Below, in pieces: positions 23,397-35,480 of a stretch of DNA of 64,000 nt. How positions within the stretch are numbered: the stretch's first letter is position 1; every line of letters starts with the position of its first letter. The notes beneath the pieces are model-generated. The model was not told where the DNA came from. It searched no databases and worked only from the letters and a program-made list of their open reading frames with translations. Source of the DNA: Camillea tinctor (lineage: Eukaryota; Ascomycota; Sordariomycetes; Xylariales; Xylariaceae); contig MU394129.1 in the NCBI GenBank assembly GCA_022578605.1, forward strand, positions 120,976 to 184,975. Direction: 5' to 3'. Made by a program: the position numbers and the translations under genes.

Positions 23397-25772
23397 ATGG
23401 CGTCGAAGCGCAAAGTCGATGATTTCGTATACACACTCTCCGACAATGACGATATACCGGAAGAGGAGGAGCTGCCGTCTGAGCTGAATCCCCCGAAAAA
23501 GAAGTCCAAGAAATCTAAGAAGGCTTCCACCGAGGAGGGGGATAATGCCGAAGGGGGCGATGCCATGAACCCCGACTTCGAGTTCGCCGAGGATGGGACT
23601 ACAGACTTCAGGGCCGAAGACTTCGAGGGGTGGGGCTTCGACGGTGCGCGCAAGGGGATGAATGGTGTCGCTCAGAAGAAGATGGTCGACGTGGACGAGA
23701 TTGTGCGCAGGCGAAGAGGGATAAAGGAAGTACCTGCAGAGGCAAATTCTGAGAAAACCCCCAACCCTGAACTCGCGCCCGAACCCATAGACGGTGGAGG
23801 CGACGGCGATATTGACTTGGACGACGAGGAAGACGAGGTCTTGGCTGCTGATGGGTTTGGTATGGGCGCTGCATCTGACGAAGAGTCGGGCGACGAGGCA
23901 GTAGGGGATGACATGGACGAGGACCATGACGAAGAAGAAGAAGATAACGACGAGGACGGTGATGCGTCGGATAACGATTCCACTGCTACCCCAACAGGCC
24001 ACCCTGATGACGATGATGCTCCATCCGACGCCTCGGACGAGGAAGAAGATGCCGAGGAGGCAGCTAAGCGGGAAGCTTTCTTCGCACCCGAGGAAAAAAC
24101 ACCTAGTGGGAAGAAGGACAGAAAATCAACCTTCCAAAGCATGTCGCTCTCGCGACCCATTCTTCGAGGCCTCAACTCGGTCGGTTTCAACACCCCTACC
24201 CCTATCCAGGCCAAGACGATACCGCTCGCGCTCGAGGGCAAGGATCTTGTTGGAGGTGCCGTCACAGGTTCGGGAAAGACGGCAGCTTTCGTAGTGCCCA
24301 TCTTGGAGCGATTGTTATACCGGCCCAACAAGATCCCTACAAGTCGGGTTGTCATCCTGGCGCCGACTCGCGAGTTGGCTATCCAGTGTCACTCGGTTGC
24401 GAGCAAGCTCGCTAGTCACACCGATATCAAGTTTTGTCTCGCAGTTGGTGGTCTTAGTTTGAAAGTGCAGGAGGCTGAATTGCGCCTAAGACCGGATGTT
24501 ATCATTGCCACGCCCGGTCGGTTCATTGATCACATGCGAAACTCGGCAAGCTTCTCTACCGACACTATTGAGATCCTGGTTCTTGACGAGGCTGATAGAA
24601 TGTTGGAAGATGGTTTCGCAGACGAACTGAACGAGATTCTGACTACTCTTCCCAAGTCGCGGCAGACCATGTTATTCTCCGCCACCATGACGTCTTCAGT
24701 TGATCGGTTGATTCGACTCGGCATGAACAAGCCAGTCCGAGTTATGGTGGACTCGCAGAGGAAGACGGTAGACAAGCTGGAGCAGAAGTTTGTCAGGCTA
24801 AGACCGGGCCGGGAGGAGAAGCGGATGGGCTATCTCATTCATATCTGCAAGACGATGCACACTGAGCGCGTCATAATATTCTTCAGGCAAAAGAAGGAGG
24901 CCCACCGCGCTCGTATCATTTTTGCCTTGATGAATTTGTCATGCGCTGAGCTCCACGGAAGCATGAACCAGAGCCAGGTAAGCCTTAATGGTAGATGCGG
25001 TCAAACGATGTAATGTTTACTAACTGACATGTTACAGCGTATAGCAAGCGTGGAGGCTTTCCGCGACGGCAAGGTTTCGTTTTTACTAGCTACCGATCTA
25101 GCATCACGTGGTCTTGATATCAAGGGAATAGACACAGTCATAAACTACGAGGCTCCCCAGAGCCTAGAGATCTACGTTCATCGTGTCGGTCGAACTGCCC
25201 GAGCTGGCCGCTCTGGTGTGGCCATTACCCTTGCGGCAGAGCCTGACCGCAAGGTTGTCAAGGCTGCGGTCAAGGCAGGAAAAGCTCAGGGGGCTAAAAT
25301 CAGCAGTCTAGTCATCGAGGCGAGCGAAGCTGATAAACTACAAGAAAAGATAGACGGGATGGAAGACGAAATCGAGGCCATTGCACGCGAAGAAAAGGAG
25401 GAGAAGCACATGGCGCAGGTGGAGATGCAGATCAAGAAGGGCGAGAACATGGTGCTCCACGAGGATGAGATCAAGTCCCGGCCCAAGCGGACGTGGTTCG
25501 AGACGCAGGACGACAAGAAGAAGGCCCGAGATGCGGGCCGGGCCGAGCTGAACGGGCTGAAAGAGTCGCTGAGGAAGAAAAACAAGGGAAACTTTAGTAA
25601 TAAGGATAAGAAGAAGCTGGACTTGAGAACGGCTAGGACGGAGGGCAGCTGGAAGAAGGGCTCTGCCGAGAGAGCTGGAAAGGGCGCTGTGCTCAATTTC
25701 AAAAAGGACAAGAAGTCGAAGAAAGGGGGCGGGGCCAGTGCTAGTCGCGGCGGCATTAAGAAGAGGAGATAA
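23397..25772 (+). CDS. drs1: ATP-dependent RNA helicase Drs1 (DEAD-box)
   Basis: Two exons, 23397-24977 and 25038-25772, with a 60-base phase-0 intron; 771 residues. A long acidic N-terminal region with Lys-rich patches (about 1-240) precedes the helicase core. The Q motif is in [24 protein letters not shown], motif I is GSGKT (about 288), Ia is PTRELA, Ib TPGR, II is DEAD (about 396), III is SAT, V is [11 protein letters not shown] and VI is [11 protein letters not shown]. The C terminus is a highly basic, coiled-coil-prone tail. The order and the acidic leader are characteristic of Drs1, a nucleolar helicase needed for 27S pre-rRNA maturation and 60S subunit assembly. The intron falls between motifs IV and V. 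An AATAAA lies about 13 bases after the stop. Confidence 0.93.
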
Positions 25773-26519
25773 GGATAGAGAAAAAATAAATAATGTTGTA
25801 TATATAATCTATCGGTTTATAGTTATTGTACGATATAACCCAATTAAGCTTGACCTTTTTTTTTTTGGACTTTGGGGTATGCTAGTATGGTTTGCTTGGA
25901 TATATGCATAGTCTGGGTAATACAATAACGAATATACTCATGCTAATACCTAAGGTAAACCCACCTAGGTAATCTGTAGGTGGGAATGGATCCATGCCAA
26001 GTTGCCCTGATGTCACAATCCGCTGGCATCCTCCCAGCTGGTAAGCATGACCCCACCGAGCTAATGCAGTTACATAATCAATGCTGCAATAAGATCCCAT
26101 AGGTAAGCTTTCTTGTTCATTTGTTGTCAACTTAATTTATTCTCTCTTCTTCTTATTAGTGTCTCTCTCAATTGTCTCTCTCAGTTGTAAATGCTTCAAT
26201 CTTATGACGGGTCATGTCATTCATCCCAACATTGAAGAGTCTCATTAGACTTTCCAGCTGAACATTAATTGGATCACATCCATAATTCCTTCAAGTCCCC
26301 ACATGAATTACACATGAATTAATACCGGGGTCAGAAGACCGAGGTCTCAACGATCATCCATCTTTCTAGGTCAACTTGTCTTAAGTCGGTGGCTTGCTTA
26401 TACTGCTGCTTATACTGCTGGTGATTCTACTACTTATTATACTTAGCAACCTTCGAACTTTTATAGGTGTCCACTCTCAAGTTGGCTCTCTCCCACTCCC
26501 CACCTTCACGACTATTTAT
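25773..26519. other. Intergenic, promoter and leader side of app1
   Basis: About 750 bases. An ACCTAGGT palindrome lies at 25963-25970. The stretch 26390-26519 is CT-rich and probably leader. No separate gene is seen. Confidence 0.5.
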
Positions 26520-29500
26520 AGTAAGCGATATATCGCCGTATCCTCGTCCAAGCTTCTAGTGTACATAGTATTGTAGTGGACGAGCTCCTTTTCCCTCTTT
26601 GTTTTATTTTATTTTATTTTCTTCAACTAAAGTGGCTCCTCCTCGACGATTCTTGACTCCACGACCACATCCCCACCACAGACAGACCCTACTCCAGTAC
26701 CTCTTCCCGCGATTCTTGCGGGACCACTACCGCGAGCGCCTGATAGGCTTCCACCTCGACACTCTACCCTACTACAAACATCGTGTCCAGAGTCGCATAT
26801 ACCGTTACATCCTCGACCGCCAGCGCCGTCGTCGCGAGCAGTCGCGGCTCGTTGACCACGCGCGACGGCTGCTGTTCGGCCCGTCTGCCACATCTACAAA
26901 CCCAAAACATGGGACGACGAAGGCGCTGAAGAACAAGATGACGTCGATGCCTGGATATGGTGTCGGGAGCGGGAGTTATGGGGCCGAAGGCGGTCGCGAA
27001 AAGGGTGCGAGGAGGAGGAAGCTAGCCGCCATGGCCGGGAGCATGTACAGGGCCGGCGCCGTCGCTGTGAACGAGATCAGGGAGTCGTACAACCAGACGA
27101 GGGCGAGGGAAATCGACGGAGCCGAGGCAGCCGGCATTACCATCCCTGGTTCGTTCCCCGATGTGGCCATCATCACCAAGGGCAATGAACAGATGGTCAT
27201 GTTCCCGTCATATGCGAAGAGACACGTCAGAGGGCAGCCGGGTGAGTTCGAGGACCCCGCTGGCCCGCCTCATCCTTCTGTCGTCGACATGAACGAGGAA
27301 GAATATTGGCGGTATGAGTGGGCCCGGCAGGAAGACGAGAAGGCAATTGTGGATGTTGATGTACGAGGCTGGATCTACAACCCGCACAGAGGTCCAATGA
27401 CACGCCGGAACCGAGTGTTGATCGGATTGGCGAGACAGCTGAGTGGCATACCCCCACCCAGGGCCCAGCAGGCCGACACCTTGTCTCAGCCCGGCCCATC
27501 CCTCACTAATGCCCACCGGCAACACGAGGAGGAGCGGGAGCGACTGCGCATTGCGAAGGAAGCACAGGAAATCGAGCGCAAAGGACAGGCCGAAAACGAA
27601 GCTGCGCAAAAAGGAGGCTACAGCGAACGTCCTAAGGATGTGGACTCGGAGGATGAAGGGGATGTGCGCATACATCGGGATCAACCCTCCCGGAACCAGT
27701 CACCTCCTTCAGCGCCGTCGTCGCCTACTCTCCCGCCGAGGACGAATACTAACTCAACGGAGATGAGCGATGCTGAATTAGCAGTTGCCAATGCCAATTT
27801 GATGGCCAGGATAGGGCCGTTCCTGACAACCCCCTTAGTGGAGATTCCCATCACGTTATTCTTCTACAACGATACCCAGTCGCAGTCGCGCACCGTCATG
27901 ACCGACGATTCCGGACATTTTATTATCAGGGCAGCCCTTGATTTTATCCCTACCCATGTGCGGGTGCTCGCAAACGAAGACATATCCTGTACGGAGCCGG
28001 TCAAGGTCATCGAACCCAGGGGGGTTAGCTTGATTAGTGATATCGACGACACGATTAAGCACTCCAACATCGCGCTCGGGGCCAAGGAAATCTTCCGTAA
28101 CACTTTCGTCCGCGATCTTGACGATCTGACCGTGACGGGGGTGAAGGAATGGTATAACCAACTCCACGACATGGGCGTGGGTATACACTACTGTTCCAAT
28201 AGCCCGTGGCAGCTGTACCCCGTTCTGGCTACTTTCTTTAAGCGGACTGGGTTACCTCCGGGCTCGCTACACTTAAAACGTTACGCCGGTATGCTACAGG
28301 GGATATTCGAGCCCGTTGCCGAGCGAAAGAAGGGCACGTTAGAGAAGATTATGAATGATTTTCCTGAGAGGAAGTTTCTCCTCGTAGGCGATAGTGGTGA
28401 GGCCGACTTAGAGGTCTACACCGAACTTGCAGTCGCGAACCCGGGCAAAATCATCGCAATCTTTATTCGCGATGTCACGACCCCTGAAGAGACGGGATAT
28501 TTCGACTCAGGGTTCACCGGCGGTGGAAATAATACTATTAGCAATACGCGACAACAAATTCCTAGCATTAGGTTGGATCAAGAAGCTAAAGCCAGCAACT
28601 CTAGCGATAGTTCGTCGAGGAGTAACAGACCAGCACTACCCCCTCGGGCCGCGACACAGCAGAACCACCAGGAGAATGTTATGGGTGACCTTATTGATAT
28701 CGCAGAGTCGCCCGAGCCTCTACGCCGAGTTGAGTCTGACAAGTCTCCAGAACAGCAACAGGTAATTACACGCCCAATGGCAGACCTGCCGATTCGAAAA
28801 CCCCCTCCTCCCAAACCGGCAAAACCAACGGCCCTTCAGAGTGCGTCTGCTACGCAGATATCATCCACGGCCAAGGAATTCGGTGCTAGTAATTCCGATA
28901 GTGCAAGGAAACCATCTGCTCCTACACCACCCCAGCCTCGCCGATCAACAACAGCCCCCTCATCGAATACACAGCAATCTCCCTCCTCTCAACCTACAAC
29001 CACAGCAGCAGCAAGAAGCACTCACCCGCTCGCACAGATACAGAACAGTAATAGCTCGTCCGATCTACAGCTACGTAAGCAAAAAGGCGAAGGCCAGAAG
29101 CAGAATACGTACCATGACTCGTCGAGAACTACGACGGCGGTTACCACCATCCTCCCACCACCGCCGCCACCTCGCCGCCGGTCAACGCCAAATACAAGGG
29201 AGCCTAGTCCGCTTCCGCCTCCACAGCGCCGGAAAACAGGCGATCCAAGTCTGAACTCCTCCTCTTCTTCTTATCCACTGCTACCCCCACCCCCGAAGAG
29301 GAGATTCACACCGACCGGAGATCCCACCGTGACCACCACCACCACTACTAGTACTTTTACTGGAAATAATACTAGTAATGGTAATAGTAACGGCTTAGCG
29401 GCAACAGCAGCCGTGGTAAATAAGAAAGTGGAGCTCTGGAAGCGCCGCCTCGAGCGCGCGGAATACACGCTGGATCGGATTGGGGTGCCGCTTTATACGT

Positions 29501-29577
29501 GGAGGAGGGGAGAGGATGTGGAGAAGGAGGCGGTAGGGATTGTGAATGGATGGTTGGATGGGGAGATAGGGAGGTAG
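26520..29577 (+). CDS. app1: Phosphatidate phosphatase App1 (DUF2183)
   Basis: The frame is open from upstream of 26600 to 29577. The catalytic part carries DIDDTIKHS, the DxDxT signature of Mg-dependent phosphatidate phosphatases, then VTGVKEWYNQL, IHYCSNSPWQLYPVL and KFLLVGDSGEADLEVY, all diagnostic for App1. The enzyme makes diacylglycerol at cortical actin patches. The C-terminal third is proline-rich (PPPPPP, PxxP runs), fitting binding to SH3 actin-patch proteins. The first in-frame ATG is at 26938 (879 residues), but about 100 residues before it also look like real protein (HYRERLIGFHLDTLPYYKHR). I favour a start codon formed by splicing: A at 26520, intron 26521-26632 (GTAAGC..AAAG), TG at 26633-26634, giving 981 residues with the DxDxT at 470-474. 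The intron lacks a well-placed branch point, so the start is inferred. Confidence 0.85.
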
Positions 29578-31092
29578 AGGTCGGGGTTGGGGGTGTAGGA
29601 ATAAGAGGGAAAGATACCTAAGTAGGGAGGAGAAGATAGAAAGAGGGGATACATTAAAGAGAAGATGGGGGAGAGGGAGGAAGAAGAAAGGGTATATATA
29701 GTAGGTTGTAGTAGAGCACAGTATAATATGGTATAGCAGAGTAGAGTATATATAAAACTTCCCTCCCACTTACCTTCGTATCATATGGAAAATAGTTAGA
29801 TTATGGGGTGTAAGTGAGTGACGGTACTTAGGTGCATACCTAAATAACCTTAAGGGCAGATTCTATCAGCCCTTATAAAGTGGCTTGCGCATAGCTGCAC
29901 GGCACCTAAACGCGAACCCCCCTTCTACGCCGTTTAAGCCGTTAAACGTTATTGTAAATTAAGATCTGACATGTTGAGTAACCTACCTACTTTATAAGTT
30001 ACAGCTAGGCACTTATACACCTAACCCAGCGAAAGGCTTACTTACCTACTACCTACTTAATTCCTTACATGCAGTTAATATGCGATGAAGATGATGCAAA
30101 TCAAACTGACACAGATATCACATAAGTTTTGGGTACCTAGGTAGGTTACGTTATGTTCAAGTTTTGTCTTGCTCGAAATCAATGCCTCTCTATTGACCCT
30201 ATTTACTTACCTACAGCTGTGATCGATATGCCAGCTGCCAGTATACCCCCGACTAGAGAGTTACATCAAACCGTTGGCGTCATGTGATTATCGATAGATT
30301 AGTCAGCCGTCCAGGTAAGGTACCTCTTAGTAAGTAAATAGCCCCGCAACCCCTCAGCTTTCCGTGACTCCGATAGACGGCGGGTAGGTACGTATCTACA
30401 GGCTACCAGTAAATGGCTCGTGCGCAGAATAACATCACCGCCTTGAGCCTATCAGATAATGGGGGGTTCGCTGTCAGGGGAACAGTTTGGGAGATGTTGA
30501 TTGGGTGATGGGGAAAAAAAACAGTAGAAGGCTGTGGTGTAGTGTAGTAGCGTAGTGCTGTACCCAACCAAATTTGACTGATGGCATCACGGTTTTTTTT
30601 TTCTCTCTTTTATTTCTTTTCGTTTCTTTCCTTCTTACCTACCTCCACTTAGAAAAAAAAAAAGCCTTTCTCTCCAATAAGGTACTGACTTTATTGTTGT
30701 TATTGTTTTTTTTTTGTCTTCCTTTCTTTTCTCTACACAACATCCACACACGCGTTTTACCTTGCACCTACCTCCAATATCTTACCTTACTTACACACTG
30801 GGTTAGGTTATAGATTAGGTTTACTGGGTTTACTTGGTTTACTAGGTTTAACCCGGGTCAGGTCACTGAGTTACTAAGGTTACCTACTGGTTACTTGCAT
30901 TTTGACACTTTCCGCTTCCCGCCCATACCTCATTCGTCCTACAAGACTTATTACTTAGTCTTTAGTACATCACTTTTACTCTCTATCTTGCATCTCCTTT
31001 TTTCTTCTTCTTCCCTTTTACTATACTTTACTTCCTCTTGTCTGCGCAGTTCCTAGACAACCCCGAACCAGGACCCGCCAAACACAGCAACC
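29578..31092. other. Intergenic, long leader of EB1 gene
   Basis: About 1.5 kb. A TACCTAGGTA palindrome lies at 30134-30143. Degenerate GGTTTACT units run through about 30800-30855. The last 500 bases are pyrimidine-rich, as expected of a fungal promoter and leader. Frames such as 30574-30813 are T-rich low-complexity and rejected. Confidence 0.5.
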
Positions 31093-32224
31093 ATGGGAGA
31101 ATCACGGTATGTACAATAACAATCCTACAGCTTACCTCTCTCCATCTTATCGTATTCACGACTTGGGAATAAGTCGTAAATACAGAGAAAAAAAAAGAAA
31201 ACAAAGTAAACATAAATATGGGATCATGATCATGCGGCTAATCATTATACGTATCGCTTTCCCAAACTATAGACAAGAACTCGTAGCATGGCTGAACAGC
31301 CTCCTTCAGCTCAACATGACCAAGGTCGAACAATGCGGTACTGGGTGAGTTTATCACCGACACTCTCCTCCTCCTCCCTCCTACCTCCCTCCTACATCCC
31401 CCCCTTTCTACAAGTTACATAAGAGCTCCTGTAGCTAACCTTCTCTCTCTTCGTTCTCCCACAGTGCTGCTCTCTGTCAGGTCTTCGACAGCATCTTCCT
31501 CGATGTCCCCATGTCGCGTGTCAAGTTCAACGTCACCTCAGAATATGCATACGTACAGAATTTCAAGGTCTTGCAGAGTTAGTTACCGTCCCCTTCCCTC
31601 ACATACATACAACATAACCCTTACACGTTGTCGCGATCCCTTTCTTCCTTTAGCTAACTCAAAACTCCTTACCCATCAAATCTAGACACCTTTACCAAGC
31701 ACCAGATCGATAAGCCCATCCCTGTCGAAGCCTTGACCAAGTGCAAGATGCAGGACAACCTCGAGTTCCTGCAGTGGACCAAGAAGTTCTGGGACCAGTA
31801 CTACCCGGGCGGTGACTACGATGCCGTGGCCCGGCGGAAGGGCAGCGGCGCGCCCCCCGCCGGACCCGGTCCCCGAGTCGCGGCCGGCGGTGCGGGCGCA
31901 GCCGCGCGCAGAGGCGGCACCACGCCCACTACTGGCCCCCGCGTGGCCAAGGCGGCAGGCGGCGGTGCGGCCTCGGCGGCCCTGATGCAGGAGAACGCGA
32001 CGCTGAAGGAGACGGTGGTGGGGCTGGAGCGCGAGCGAGACTTCTACTTCAGCAAGCTGCGCGACATAGAGCTGTTGATCCAGCAGGCCGTCGAGGAGGA
32101 CCCCGAGATCGAGAAGCAGGAGGACGGCCTCATCAAGCAGATCCAGACGATACTCTACTCCACCGAGGAGGGCTTCGAGATCCCCGCCGAGGGCGAGGCC
32201 CTCGACGACCAGGAAACGTTCTAA
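31093..32224 (+). CDS. bim1: Microtubule plus-end-binding protein EB1/Bim1
   Basis: Four exons, 31093-31106, 31273-31344, 31465-31577 and 31686-32224, code for 245 residues. The first exon has only 14 coding bases (MGES plus two bases). Residues 1 to about 105 are the calponin-homology microtubule-binding domain (ELVAWLNSLLQLNMTKVEQCGTGAALCQVFDSIF, then NTFTKHQIDKPIPVEALTKCKMQDNLEFLQWTKKFWD). An Ala/Gly/Pro/Arg linker follows, then the coiled-coil EB-homology domain with FYFSKLRDIELLIQQ. The acidic tail ends in QETF, echoing the aromatic C-terminal EEY/F-type motif of EB1 proteins that recruits CAP-Gly partners. EB1 tracks growing microtubule ends and recruits other tip proteins. Intron 1 is 166 bases, longest in the window, and immediately follows the start region, often a site of regulatory sequence. 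Confidence 0.95.
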
Positions 32225-33797
32225 GCTCTGGGGGTGGAAAGAAAAGGAGGGGAAGCACTGCGCATAAACCTACCTAACCTGCCTGCTCAACTCGCCTTGA
32301 CCTATATGGTTAGAACAAGGGGGAAGAAAATGTGGAAACTAAATGTGGTAATGGGGGGATGGGGGAGGAGAGAAAGATATTCAAGCTGGAAGATGAATAG
32401 AAAGAAACAAAGGTGGGATGGAGTAATGTCAGGGAAAGAAAAAACCTGTACGAGTGTCGACATAAAAGGGCGCGTGTTATGGAATGTTTATTATTTCGCA
32501 AAGGCGCACACGTACGTCGGCCGGCGACACACACAAACGGAGGGTAAGGAGGAGGGGGGGAAGGGGAGGGAGGAGAGGGAGAGGGAAGGCTTTCGGATAA
32601 GATGGGTAGTATACGGGCTACACTACTGCTAATACTATTTACCATTGTCCCAAAAAAACAGTTGCCTGAAGGATAAGAAAAAAAAAATCCTCGTTTGGAG
32701 GGTAAACTTATATTTCGTCGGTTGGCGGCTTACTGGCTGCTTATATGAGAAGAGGAGAGTTTTTTTTTTTCTTTTTTTCTCTAACGATGACAAGAACGAC
32801 AGACACACAGACAACCCGAAAAAAGAAAGGCTAAACCCCCTGGTAGATGTTTAAGCATCCTTCTTTACTTATTTTGGGTTCGTTTTTTTTTCGAGCGCTT
32901 TCATGCACTGTTCAGATATATGCGATGATATCGAACTAACATGGCGTACATACTTTGCTCTACCCTGCCTTACCTTGCCTAAACTTAATACTCAGGTTTT
33001 TGTTTTCTTTTTGTTGGTTTGTTTCTTTTTTTCTCTCTTGTTTAGGTATTTACTTCTTTCTTTTCTTTATTCTTATCCCTGAGGAGGAGAACTAGTTTCT
33101 AACTAACTACATACTTACCTACTGTGTATCACCAGACTAACCCACTAACAGCATTCATTGAAACTGCTAACAGCCGGGGGTATAGTCGACTAGCACCCTC
33201 ACGTTCCCGCGTTCCTCGTGGGTGTTTACTTATCCGGGGAAGGGTTAAACCTTGGGAAGACTTTCCCTCTGTGTAATACTTCTCTCTTTTCCTTTCCTTT
33301 TTTTTTCTTTCAAGGCTGAGAGGGTTTAGAAAGTAAGTCTTGGTTTAGGTTAGCTAGGTGTTTATGGTTGATATCCCTTTTTATTTTTATTTTTTTTTTC
33401 CTTTCACAGACAAGACGTTCTGTTTGCCTTCGAGGCTGTCTTGCTTGCTTCTGGTGTGTTCTGTTTCGTTCTGCTGAACAAATAAAGTCTATTAACGCCC
33501 CATATACGTATTTATTCAACTCGAGGACGCAGAAACGAACAAAACCGGTTTCCTTGCCTTGGTTTACTTTACTTTGCCCTGCCTTACCTTACTTTACCTG
33601 GGTACATAACCTACTCTACCTGCCTACTTACCTCAACCACACCTCCCTAACCTCGTGTACCCACCTACCTACCAACTAGTATCCGGCAGGGCAATACACC
33701 CCACAACTTCCTCGGAGAAGAAACGAAGAAAAAAACAGGGAGACAGATAATTACCCCGAAGAGAAGCAAACCCACAGTACCGACGACAATACCCACG
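32225..33797. other. Intergenic and probable leader of chromodomain gene
   Basis: The first part carries poly-A and poly-T runs and purine-rich 3' sequence after the EB1 gene. 33540-33680 is a TTACCT/CTACC-rich tract. From 33680 to 34025 a frame different from the annotated chromodomain frame is open and looks hydrophilic and protein-like; it may be part of that gene (see the chromodomain entry). Confidence 0.45.
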
Positions 33798-34614
33798 ATG
33801 GCGACGGCAAGCTGCCGCGCAACCCCCCTCCTCCCACAGCGCAGTTCCCTGCGCAGGGCCATACGAGAGAGTCTCCTGGCGATGGACGTCGCCAAGGCCA
33901 CGGGCGCGCGGAGCGCCGAGCCCAAAGGGACGACGAAACCGAAACCCAACGCGGCACGGGAACCGTCGGCAGGGGGGCGCAGGAAGAAGGCTATGCGCGG
34001 GCCGCCCGAATGCGCATCGCGGGGTAGGACTACCGGTGCTACGACGGCGGGGGCGGAAGAGGAAGACGGGGCGAGGGGGGAGAAGGGCTGCGGGAAGGGG
34101 GGTGGTGGGGGGTGCAAGGGAAGAGCGGGGAAAGGGATAGGAGGGAAAGGAGCGGGAAGAGGGAAGGGGGTAGAGGGGAAAGGATGGTACGGCATCCGCA
34201 AGATCGTGCATGAAGTCGGAGGCGGAGGCGGAGGCGGAGGAGGGGAAGTAGGGCGGAAGCAGAAGGAGAAGGAGAAGGTGCTATACCTCGTGGAGTGGGA
34301 GGGCAGGGATCCGAGGACGGGGGTGGGGTGGCCGAGGAGTTGGGTAGGTTTTATCTCTTTTCTTTTCTTTTCTTTTCCTTTCCTTTGTTTCCTGTTTTCT
34401 TTCTTTCAATTATCCGTTGGGGAAGAGGGAGGATGGGGAATTATATGAAATTTAAGAGAGGTGGAGGTAACGGGCTAACCAAATCACAATCCAACTTACA
34501 CCACGGTCTGTCTCTAACTAATATACAATACAGGTCAACGCCAGAGACGTATCCGCGGCCGCGGTGAGGGAGTGGGAGGCTAGGAAGGAGAGAGGAGAAC
34601 CCGATGAGGTTTAA
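33798..34614 (+). CDS. Small chromodomain protein; N terminus uncertain
   Basis: As modelled: exons 33798-34343 and 34534-34614, 208 residues. The intron has a perfect CTAACTAAT branch region and CAG end. The C-terminal 80 residues are a chromodomain: GWYGIRKIVHEV, then KVLYLVEWEGRDPRTGVGWPRSWV continuing over the junction into NARDVSAAAVREWEARK. Two aromatic-cage positions (Y131 and W in VEWEG) are recognisable. Chromodomains bind methylated histone H3, but the ligand here is unknown. The region before residue 128 is Gly/Lys/Arg-rich low complexity. The ATG at 33798 is the first in frame, yet a second frame is open from 33680 to 34025 with more natural composition, so an upstream exon and an additional intron are possible. 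The chromodomain call is firm; the first half is not. Confidence 0.62.
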
Positions 34615-35480
34615 TAAGAAAGAAGTTTAGGAGATACATATAAAAGCTACTACAGCGAGCGAGCGGTCTCTGCTAACTAGGTTAAAAAGGTTGGGCCTAA
34701 TACGATATCATTTATTGATCGTGCTAACGTGATCACAGAATGAAAGAGGGCAGATTCTATCAAGATTCCTCGAGCTATGTACAGCTTACGATAAAAGGGG
34801 GGAAACCGGTGCCGCCTACAGTTCAATAGAATTGCGCAGCCGAGGAAAATCAAATACAACAAATAAATAAATAGGCTGCCTAATAACTTCAAGTCTTCCC
34901 ATTCCGTTCATCATTATACTAAGAATGTATGTATGTCCTTAACGGGAAGGGATACCGAAACAGGAAATTTACGTATGTATATAAATGTTTCTTGCAAGTG
35001 TTACAACTGATCGATCGTCTAGAAGCAATAGGTGCGGTTGACTTTGACCAGAGGAGTAAGGCACATCGCGATCGGCACACACCATGCAACCAATAGAAGA
35101 TACAAATTTCCATGTTGTCACCTGTCCGCTCATTGGACCTTGACGGGAACGGACCTTTGCTGCCTGGCTGCGGTGTTCAGGAATATTGGGGCGGGCGAAT
35201 CCTACGACTTGATAGACGAATCCTGACGTCGAACCTCGTTCTGACCAATAACTACCTAGGTATATATATACGTAAGTAAGAGTCTATACGCGTGGTCTAT
35301 AATATATATTTATAAGAGTGCCTCTCCTACAGTTAAAAACTGTCACGCCTTTTAATTCGACCTCACTTACATAGTCTACTATATCTGTTCATCCATACCG
35401 ATCATTCACTGTTTAGCAGATTATAAAGCTGCAGTTATTTACATCCCATATCCCCTCTATCTACGTTCCCATATTTCACC
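34615..35480. other. Intergenic
   Basis: About 870 bases, A+T-leaning, with a TACCTAGGTA palindrome at 35253-35262 followed by alternating TA. The short frames present are not credible. Confidence 0.5.

Noticed and set aside
23334..24355. Minus-strand frames of 222 and 227 codons opposite drs1
   Set aside because: Shadows of the acidic, repetitive N terminus (runs of Ser).
26599..26640. TTG at 26599 as start of app1
   Set aside because: Non-ATG start inside a T-rich tract that looks like the end of an intron or leader; a spliced ATG or the ATG at 26938 is more likely.
33665..34211. Two minus-strand frames of about 180 codons opposite the chromodomain gene
   Set aside because: Pro/Arg/Ser low complexity; the opposite strand encodes a recognisable chromodomain joined by a good intron.
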